Assembly (NCBI GenBank): GCA_002378665.1
Contig: DFSO01000009.1
Coordinates: 1 to 11,459 of the forward strand
Reading direction: 5' to 3'
DNA length: 11,459 nt
Source: Loktanella sp. UBA3435
Lineage (GTDB): Bacteria; Pseudomonadota; Alphaproteobacteria; Rhodobacterales; Rhodobacteraceae
The notes beneath the pieces are model-generated. The model did no database searches and was not told the origin of the DNA. It saw only the letters and a list, made by a program, of their open reading frames with translations. Both the position numbers and the translations under genes were made by a program. This document shows positions 6,544 through 11,459 of the stretch, in pieces. Each line of letters opens with the position of its first letter. Within the stretch, counting starts at the first letter, position 1.

Positions 6544-7302
6544 GTGTATAAGCGGCAATTGCAGCCTGCGCTTCGTGAATGGCGGGACCATATGACCGCC
6601 CCTTTGACGCTTTTGGTGTTTGGCGCGGTGTCGATTGTGCTGGCGATTGTTGTGCCGTTTGGCGCGGGATCTGAGGTTTCTACTGTCGCCCGCTTTGGCT
6701 ATTGGTTGCTGACGGTTGTGACGACCTATGGCGCGGGTGCGTTGATCAACGGGCTGACGGGTCGGCTGCTGCGCCAGTCCCTGCCTGTTGTCATCGCGGT
6801 CAGTTGTATTGCCACAGGCATCGCCATTTCCGCGCTGGTGACGGGGATCAACTATATTGTGCTGGATTATCTGCCTGCGGCGTCTGACCTGCCGATTTAC
6901 CTCGGCAATATCTTTGTCATCGCCTTTATTATTGCGGGGCTGTTTCATGCGGTGAACAGACCGCGCGAGGCCACAACCGCCCTGCCCCCGTCGATCCTTG
7001 ACCGCTTGCCCTATGAAAAACGTGGTCGCCTGATGGCCCTGTCGGTTGAGGATCACTATGTGCGGATCATGACGAGCAAGGGCGCGGATGTAGTTTTGCT
7101 GCGCCTATCCGATGCGATGCGCGAAACGGGGGATGAGCTGGGTTTGCAGGTGCACCGCTCCCACTGGGTGGCGCTGTCTGCTGTGAAATCTACGCGCCGC
7201 GACGGTGACCGCGCGATCCTGACCTTAACCACTGGCGAGGACATCCCCGTCAGCCGCCGCTATATGCCCGACATCAAGGAGGCTGGCCTTTTGGCCCGAT
7301 AA
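6544..7302 (+). CDS. Membrane-anchored LytTR-domain transcriptional regulator
   Basis: From the preferred GTG start this is 252 residues. The N-terminal half holds four hydrophobic segments (about 22-39, 50-72, 80-106, 120-137). The C-terminal ~100 residues (about 150-249) are a LytTR DNA-binding domain (PF04397), with LPYEKRGRLMALSVEDHYVRI, then a VHRSHWVALSAV core and an RRDGDRAILTLTTGEDIPVSRRYM end. There is no receiver domain, so it is not a classical response regulator; a membrane signal probably acts directly on DNA binding. Start: AAGGG at 6531-6535 lies 8 bases before GTG 6544. A TTG at 6505 and ATG at 6592 are in frame, but the latter would remove the LREWRD stretch that I recall preceding the first helix in relatives. 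It heads a tight cluster with lipB (3-base gap) and is divergent from the DUF2306 gene. Confidence 0.85.
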   Translation: MYKRQLQPALREWRDHMTAPLTLLVFGAVSIVLAIVVPFGAGSEVSTVARFGYWLLTVVTTYGAGALINGLTGRLLRQSLPVVIAVSCIATGIAISALVTGINYIVLDYLPAASDLPIYLGNIFVIAFIIAGLFHAVNRPREATTALPPSILDRLPYEKRGRLMALSVEDHYVRIMTSKGADVVLLRLSDAMRETGDELGLQVHRSHWVALSAVKSTRRDGDRAILTLTTGEDIPVSRRYMPDIKEAGLLAR

Positions 7303-7305
7303 GTA

Positions 7306-7962
7306 ATGGTTGAATGGATTATCTCGGAGGGGCTGACCGACTACGAAGAAGCCGTCGCAGTCATGGAGGCTCGCGCAGATGCGATTGCGCGTGGTGAGGC
7401 GGACGAGCTGATCTGGCTGGTCGAGCACCCTCCCCTCTATACCGCTGGCACCTCGGCCAAAGTCGAAGATTTGGTCTCGCCCGACCGTTTCCCCGTGCAT
7501 CAGGCCAAGCGCGGCGGACAATATACCTACCACGGTCCGGGGCAGCGGGTGGCCTATATCATGCTGGATGTGGGCAAGCGCGGGAAAGACGTGCGGGCCT
7601 TTGTTTGCCAGATCGAAAACTGGATCATCGCGACGCTGGATAGGTTTAACGTCAAAGGCGAGCGGCGCGCAGGGCGTGTCGGCGTTTGGGTCACGCGGAC
7701 GGATAAGCCGTTGCAGGCGGATGGAAACCCGCAGGAAGATAAAATCGCGGCGCTTGGAATACGCTTGCGCAAATGGGTCAGCTTTCACGGGCTGTCGATC
7801 AACGTCGAACCTGACCTGTCACACTTCACCGGGATCGTGCCCTGCGGGATCACAGCGCATGGGGTCACATCGCTGGTTGATCTTGGGTTGCCCGTGACGA
7901 TGGACGACGTGGATGTGGCGCTTAAGCAGACGTTTGAGGCGAGCTTTCCTTCAAACGCATGA
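7306..7962 (+). CDS. lipB: Lipoyl(octanoyl) transferase LipB
   Basis: LipB moves octanoyl groups from octanoyl-acyl carrier protein to lipoyl domains, the first step of de novo lipoylation in the cytoplasm; LipA then inserts sulfur. The 218 residues are full family length. Diagnostic parts are visible: LVEHPPLYTAG (38-48), the conserved RGGQYTYHGPGQ (69-80), catalytic Lys146 in KIAALGIRLRKW followed by FHGLSINV, and nucleophile Cys180 in GIVPCGI. The ATG at 7306 starts 3 bases after the LytTR stop. The nearest good Shine-Dalgarno, AAGGAGG (7276-7282), is 23 bases away inside the upstream gene, so translational coupling is likely. Its placement behind a membrane regulator is probably positional rather than functional. 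Confidence 0.97.
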   Translation: MVEWIISEGLTDYEEAVAVMEARADAIARGEADELIWLVEHPPLYTAGTSAKVEDLVSPDRFPVHQAKRGGQYTYHGPGQRVAYIMLDVGKRGKDVRAFVCQIENWIIATLDRFNVKGERRAGRVGVWVTRTDKPLQADGNPQEDKIAALGIRLRKWVSFHGLSINVEPDLSHFTGIVPCGITAHGVTSLVDLGLPVTMDDVDVALKQTFEASFPSNA

Positions 7963-7971
7963 GGACCAGTT

Positions 7972-8544
7972 ATGGAAGACATCGTATTCTTCACAACCCC
8001 AGCAGAGTTTCGCGATTGGTTGGAGGCGCATCATACGCGGGCCAGTGAACTTTGGGTCGGGTATTATCGAAAAGATACGGGGCGCCCAAGCCTGACGTGG
8101 TCTCAGTCTGTTGATGTTGCTTTGTGTTACGGCTGGATCGATGGGGTGCGAAATAGTATTGACGACCAAGCCTACAAGATCCGCTTCACGCCGCGCAAGA
8201 AGGCAAGCATCTGGAGTGCGGTGAACGTCAAAAAGGTCGAAGCGCTGATCAAGTCGGGAGAGATGAAGCCTGTCGGACTAGCGCCTTATCACAGCCGAAC
8301 GGACGCCGTCGGGTATACATCTGATGACAGAAACGTACCGCTGGCCAAAGAATACGAGGCGCAGATTGAGGCGAACCCAGTGGCTTGGAAGTTTTTCAGC
8401 GATTTGGCGCCGTCTTACACCAGAGATACAATTTGGTGGATCATGAGTGCGAAGAAAGAAGAAACAAGGCTGCGCAGGCTTGGCATTTTGATTGAATCCG
8501 CTGAAGCTGGTTTAAGGATACCGACTTTACGCAAGAAAGCTTGA
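7972..8544 (+). CDS. YdeI/OmpD-associated family protein
   Basis: This 190-residue soluble protein has no signal peptide or membrane segment. It resembles the YdeI/OmpD-associated ('bacteriocin protection', OmdA-like) family. The N-terminal part has FFTTPAEFRDWLEAHH and ELWVGYYRKDTG, then SVDVALCYGWIDGVRNSIDD (47-65) with the typical CYGWIDG motif, RFTPRKKASIWSAVNVKKVEALIKSGEM (71-98), and a tail with NPVAWKFFSDLAPSYTRDTIWWIMSAKKEETRLRRL. The molecular function is poorly defined; links to peptide stress resistance come from other members and may not apply here. The ATG at 7972 has GAGG (7961-7964) 7 bases upstream, overlapping the lipB stop. It follows lipB by 9 bases and abuts the next gene directly. 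Confidence 0.85.
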   Translation: MEDIVFFTTPAEFRDWLEAHHTRASELWVGYYRKDTGRPSLTWSQSVDVALCYGWIDGVRNSIDDQAYKIRFTPRKKASIWSAVNVKKVEALIKSGEMKPVGLAPYHSRTDAVGYTSDDRNVPLAKEYEAQIEANPVAWKFFSDLAPSYTRDTIWWIMSAKKEETRLRRLGILIESAEAGLRIPTLRKKA

Positions 8545-8994
8545 ATGGTCCCAAGGATTGAGCGCGGGATTTCAACGTTTGAGGCCACGTCGTTGTTAGG
8601 AAAACAATTGAGCAAAAATCTACTTCGTTCTCTGATTGTTGTCTTAGTCTTATGGGCTGTTGCCGCCACTATTGGTCACTTTATTCCGGAAAAGGACGTT
8701 TTAGTTGCGTTTGAGGTGCGCCAGACAAAAGATGGGCCTGACATATCGCGGCGTGTTCAAAAGATCGTCGGCTATGTGCCTGAACGCGTCATTACTACGT
8801 CCCCCGCTCTCGGGCGCATTTTGGCGTTGAAGCCCGAGAACGGCACAGAAATTGCCTATAAGATAGAGGCGCATAGAACTGTCCACGTCTATATTATCGG
8901 ACAATCGCCAGCCCCTCTTTTGTTTACATTCATTCCCGGAAGGCTTGGGCATCGCTCCAGTTACCAGATTATTTTGCAAAACGCCGAGGAATAA
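8545..8994 (+). CDS. Unknown single-pass membrane-anchored protein
   Basis: I do not recognise this 149-residue protein. It shows a short N-terminus, one membrane helix (about 27-46, SLIVVLVLWAVAATIGHFI), and then a probably periplasmic ~100-residue domain rich in alternating hydrophobic residues suggesting beta-strands (VLVAFEVRQ, IAYKIEAHRTVHVYIIG, LLFTFIPGR, YQIILQN). There are no cysteines and no catalytic motif. The ATG at 8545 directly follows the TGA of the YdeI-family gene but has no good Shine-Dalgarno. A TTG at 8608 with AGGA 6 bases upstream would give 128 residues starting at SKNLLRS and is a serious alternative. The region reads more AT-rich than lipB, which could mean recent arrival or simply weak selection. 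It is upstream of ctaD but separated by 165 bases. Confidence 0.6.
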   Translation: MVPRIERGISTFEATSLLGKQLSKNLLRSLIVVLVLWAVAATIGHFIPEKDVLVAFEVRQTKDGPDISRRVQKIVGYVPERVITTSPALGRILALKPENGTEIAYKIEAHRTVHVYIIGQSPAPLLFTFIPGRLGHRSSYQIILQNAEE

Positions 8995-9064
8995 AGCCGT
9001 ATTTTTCATCGTACTACCCAAAGGGGTGCGCCAAATTAACCCAGTCTTATATCGTAATGGATTA

Positions 9065-9093
9065 TTGCCCCTAAAGGCACAACACACTAGAAC
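9065..9093 (+). promoter_or_regulatory. Candidate promoter for ctaD
   Basis: TTGCCC (9065-9070) and TAGAAC (9088-9093) are separated by 17 bases, each matching 4 of 6 sigma-70 consensus positions. This would give a start near 9100 and a 5' untranslated region of about 60 bases. That leader could form a small hairpin, GTGGACC with GGTCCGC, in the 9110-9131 area. The rest of 8995-9159 shows no gene or terminator that I can support. This is a pattern match only. Confidence 0.3.
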
Positions 9094-9159
9094 AAGTCCA
9101 AACGCGTGGACCCGACGACTCGTGGTCCGCATATCTGTAGCCAAACTGAGGAGAGCCAC

Positions 9160-10827
9160 ATGGCAGATGCAGCCATCCACGGCCATGAAGACAATCGGGG
9201 CTTTTTCACCCGTTGGTTCATGTCCACTAACCATAAAGACATTGGTATTCTTTACCTTTTCGTAGCTGGCGCCGTTGGCTTCATCTCCGTGTGTTTCACT
9301 GTCTACATGCGTCTCGAATTGATGCACCCTGGTGTGCAATACATGTGCCTTGAAGGCGCACGTTTCATCGCGGATAGCGCATCTGAATGTACGCCAAACG
9401 GCCACCTTTGGAACGTTATGATCACCTACCACGGTGTGTTGATGATGTTCTTTGTTGTTATTCCTGCGCTGTTCGGCGGCTTTGGTAACTACCTGATGCC
9501 GCTCCAGATCGGTGCGCCAGATATGGCGTTCCCGCGTCTGAACAACTTGTCCTTCTGGATGTATGTTGCTGGTACGTCTTTGGGTGTCGCTTCCATGCTG
9601 ACACCTGGTGGCAACGGTCAGCTTGGCTCTGGTGTTGGTTGGGTTCTGTATCCACCGCTCTCCACTTCCGAGGCTGGTATGTCGATGGATCTTGCGATCT
9701 TTGCGGTTCACCTTTCGGGTGCCTCTTCGATCTTGGGCGCGATCAACATGATCACAACCTTCCTGAACATGCGTGCCCCTGGCATGACATTGCACAAAGT
9801 GCCGCTGTTCTCATGGTCGATCTTCGTGACGGCTTGGTTGATTCTTCTCGCACTTCCAGTGCTTGCAGGTGCGATCACAATGCTTCTGACGGACCGGAAT
9901 TTCGGCACCACCTTCTTCCAACCTGAAGGCGGCGGCGACCCGATCTTGTATCAGCACATCTTGTGGTTCTTTGGTCACCCAGAAGTTTACATCATCATCA
10001 TCCCTGGCTTTGGTATCATCAGCCACATCATCGCGACATTCTCGCGCAAGCAGATCTTTGGCTACCTGCCAATGGTTTACGCGATGGTTGCGATTGGTGT
10101 TCTGGGCTTCGTCGTGTGGGCGCACCACATGTATACTGTCGGGATGTCCCTGACACAGCAGTCCTACTTCATGATGGCCACAATGGTGATTGCGGTCCCG
10201 ACTGGGGTTAAGATCTTCTCGTGGATTGCTACGATGTGGGGCGGCTCGGTTGAGTTCAAAACACCAATGGTTTGGGCAATGGGCTTCTTGTTCCTCTTCA
10301 CCGTTGGTGGGGTGACTGGGATCGTTCTGTCACAGGCTGGTATCGACCGCGTTTACCACGACACTTACTATGTTGTTGCGCACTTCCACTATGTGATGTC
10401 GCTGGGTGCAGTGTTCTCGATCTTTGCGGGGATTTACTTCTACTTCCCGAAGTTCACCGGGAAAATGTATCCTGAGTGGGCAGGCCAGTTGCACTTCTGG
10501 GCGATGTTCATCGGTGCAAACTTGACATTCTTCCCACAGCACTTCTTGGGTCGTCAGGGCATGCCACGTCGCTACATCGACTACCCAGATGCCTTTGCAA
10601 CATGGAACTACGTGTCGTCAATGGGTGCGTTCCTGTCCTTCGCGTCGTTCTTGTTCTTCATCGGTGTGATGGTTTACTCGCTGAAGTGGGGCCGCAAGGT
10701 CACTGAGAACAACCCATGGAACGAGTTTGCGGATACACTGGAGTGGACATTGCCTTGCCCACCACCAGAGCACACATTCGAGACGCTGCCAAAGCAGTCT
10801 GATTGGGACAAAGGCCACGCGCATTAA
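9160..10827 (+). CDS. ctaD: Cytochrome c oxidase subunit I (aa3 type)
   Basis: Subunit I of the proton-pumping aa3 oxidase in the inner membrane; it holds heme a and the heme a3-CuB site where oxygen is reduced. The 555 residues include every expected ligand: His91 (heme a) in MITYHGVLMMFF, His273 and the cross-link Tyr277 with Glu275 in FGHPEVY, His322/His323 (CuB) in WAHHMYTVG, and His408 (a3) and His410 (a) in VAHFHYVMSLG. D-channel Asp121 and Asn128 (GAPDMAFPRLNN) and K-channel Lys367 (EFKTPM) are present, so pumping should be intact. Cys63 and Cys77 match the loop disulfide known in Paracoccus. The start at 9160 is fixed by GAGGAG upstream and by alignment (TRWFMSTNHKDIGILYLF); an in-frame GTG at 9106 is rejected. 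It is monocistronic, closed by a strong terminator, and no other oxidase subunit gene is in the window. Confidence 0.98.
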   Translation: MADAAIHGHEDNRGFFTRWFMSTNHKDIGILYLFVAGAVGFISVCFTVYMRLELMHPGVQYMCLEGARFIADSASECTPNGHLWNVMITYHGVLMMFFVVIPALFGGFGNYLMPLQIGAPDMAFPRLNNLSFWMYVAGTSLGVASMLTPGGNGQLGSGVGWVLYPPLSTSEAGMSMDLAIFAVHLSGASSILGAINMITTFLNMRAPGMTLHKVPLFSWSIFVTAWLILLALPVLAGAITMLLTDRNFGTTFFQPEGGGDPILYQHILWFFGHPEVYIIIIPGFGIISHIIATFSRKQIFGYLPMVYAMVAIGVLGFVVWAHHMYTVGMSLTQQSYFMMATMVIAVPTGVKIFSWIATMWGGSVEFKTPMVWAMGFLFLFTVGGVTGIVLSQAGIDRVYHDTYYVVAHFHYVMSLGAVFSIFAGIYFYFPKFTGKMYPEWAGQLHFWAMFIGANLTFFPQHFLGRQGMPRRYIDYPDAFATWNYVSSMGAFLSFASFLFFIGVMVYSLKWGRKVTENNPWNEFADTLEWTLPCPPPEHTFETLPKQSDWDKGHAH

Positions 10828-10851
10828 TGCGTAAGCCATAGCTGAAATTGG

Positions 10852-10882
10852 AAAGGGCCTCGCAATTGCGGGGCCCTTTTTT
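10852..10882 (+). terminator. Intrinsic terminator of ctaD
   Basis: AAAGGGCCTCGC and GCGGGGCCCTTT form a 12-bp stem (one T-G wobble) around the loop AATT, followed by a T-run at 10877-10882. It lies 24 bases after the ctaD stop codon. The A-run on the left side gives some symmetry, but only the ctaD transcript is expected to use it. Confidence 0.93.
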
Positions 10883-10910
10883 GTTACGGCCCCGCGACCA
10901 AACTGCACAT

Positions 10911-10938
10911 TTGTCTCTTGCTGAAACTACGCTATCTC
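10911..10938 (+). promoter_or_regulatory. Candidate promoter giving a leaderless DUF2244 mRNA
   Basis: TTGTCT (10911-10916) and TATCTC (10933-10938) are 16 bases apart. A start 7 bases after the -10 element falls on the A of the ATG at 10945. This agrees with the lack of any Shine-Dalgarno before that ATG. The individual hexamers are weak matches, so this is only a suggestion. Confidence 0.3.
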
Positions 10939-10944
10939 TTGACC

Positions 10945-11439
10945 ATGCCGTACCAATGGACCCCTCCCCCGCCGCATCACGGGCCCGTATGGGCATTAGA
11001 GCTATGGCCCTATAGATCATTGCGACGCAAGGAGTTCGCGATTTTCTTTGGCGTTACCGCATGCCTGATCACCCTGCCACTTCTTGCAATGCTAGGGAGC
11101 ATGGTTTTGTGGGGTATTCTGCTGCCTTTTGTGCTCATGCTATGGGCGCTTTGGAAGGCAATCGACGTCAGTTATCGCCGCGGTGAAGTGCTCGAAAGCT
11201 TTGTTGCCGATGCGCAAAAAGTGACCCTCACGCGCATGAATGCGGATGGCACAATGCAGGTTTGGCAAGCGAACCGGTATTGGGCGACACTTCATTTGCA
11301 CCCGAAGGGCGGGCCTGTTGAGAATTATCTGACATTGCGTGGTGGCGATCGGGAGGTCGAGATCGGAGCGTTCTTGGATACCAAAGAACGGCTGGCACTT
11401 TATGACGATCTGAAGCGCGCGTTGCGGATGCCGCAGTGA
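10945..11439 (+). CDS. DUF2244 domain-containing membrane protein
   Basis: A 164-residue inner-membrane protein of unknown function. MPYQWTPPPPHHGPVWALELWPYRSLRRKEFAIFF at the N-terminus, a pair of adjacent hydrophobic segments (about 30-50 and 52-72) and a soluble C-terminal half are characteristic of DUF2244 (PF10003). The C-terminal half contains VWQANRYWATLHLHPKGG (106-123), ENYLTLRGGDREVEIGAFLDTKERLALYDDL and a final ALRMP. The frame is open back to a TTG at 10918, but family members begin at the MPYQW-type segment, so ATG 10945 is chosen. No Shine-Dalgarno precedes it. It sits alone between the ctaD terminator and a palindrome at the window edge. The family assignment is solid; no biochemical function is known to me. 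Confidence 0.85.
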   Translation: MPYQWTPPPPHHGPVWALELWPYRSLRRKEFAIFFGVTACLITLPLLAMLGSMVLWGILLPFVLMLWALWKAIDVSYRRGEVLESFVADAQKVTLTRMNADGTMQVWQANRYWATLHLHPKGGPVENYLTLRGGDREVEIGAFLDTKERLALYDDLKRALRMPQ

Positions 11440-11440
11440 C

Positions 11441-11458
11441 GATGGGTCAAGACCCATC
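11441..11458. repeat. Perfect 18-base palindromic repeat after DUF2244 gene
   Basis: GATGGGTC and GACCCATC flank AA, directly after the DUF2244 stop codon. In RNA it would form a stem of up to 7 or 8 bp with a very short loop. It could be the stem of a terminator whose T-run lies beyond the window; the sequence ends one base later, so this cannot be settled here. Confidence 0.4.
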
Positions 11459-11459
11459 C

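Noticed and set aside
9106..9159. Upstream GTG start for ctaD adding 18 residues
   Set aside because: The added residues are unlike oxidase N-termini and the ATG at 9160 has a strong GAGGAG ribosome site.
8701..9795. Minus-strand open frame of 364 codons
   Set aside because: It spans antisense to the unknown membrane protein, an intergenic region and the conserved ctaD start; composition (His/Arg/Thr-rich) is not protein-like.

Overview
The window looks like ordinary chromosome of an alphaproteobacterium, most likely a Rhodobacteraceae (Roseobacter-group) member. This is judged from protein style rather than a search: a Paracoccus/Rhodobacter-type aa3 oxidase subunit I, a PotABCD-like uptake operon with enlarged permeases, a LytTR protein with an N-terminal membrane domain, and a DUF2244 protein. 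I see no phage, transposon, CRISPR or integrase sequence.

Layout. Positions 1-333 (+) hold the 3' end of an AEC-family (auxin efflux carrier-like) transporter. From 5568 down to 330 (-) runs a four-gene ABC importer operon: ATPase, periplasmic binding protein, permease with a very large extracytoplasmic insert, then permease with an extra membrane domain at its N-terminus. The inter-gene gaps carry hairpins flanking the binding-protein gene. The 5' leader can fold so that the ATPase ribosome binding site is paired. Upstream on the same strand are tRNA-Leu(GAG) at 5800-5886 and a DUF2306 membrane protein at 5909-6445.

A divergent (+) cluster begins at about 6544: membrane-LytTR regulator, lipB (octanoyltransferase), a YdeI/OmpD-associated family protein and a small unknown membrane-anchored protein, spaced 3, 9 and 0 bases apart. 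After a 165-base intergenic region comes ctaD (aa3 cytochrome c oxidase subunit I, 9160-10827) with a textbook intrinsic terminator. Then comes a DUF2244 membrane protein (10945-11439), possibly read from a leaderless mRNA, and a palindrome at the window edge.

How the genes work together. The minus-strand operon forms one complete importer; 'polyamine/opine/phosphonate-type' is the family-level call and the substrate is not readable. LipB supplies lipoyl groups for 2-oxoacid dehydrogenases and CtaD is the terminal oxidase core, so both are housekeeping genes. The most unusual points are the two enlarged permease subunits, the possible ribosome-binding-site-sequestering leader, and the LytTR/DUF2306 divergent pair. 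I found no clear new system of the defence or mobile-element kind. No stretch over 300 bases lacks a gene; the longest gaps are 5569-5799 and 8995-9159.
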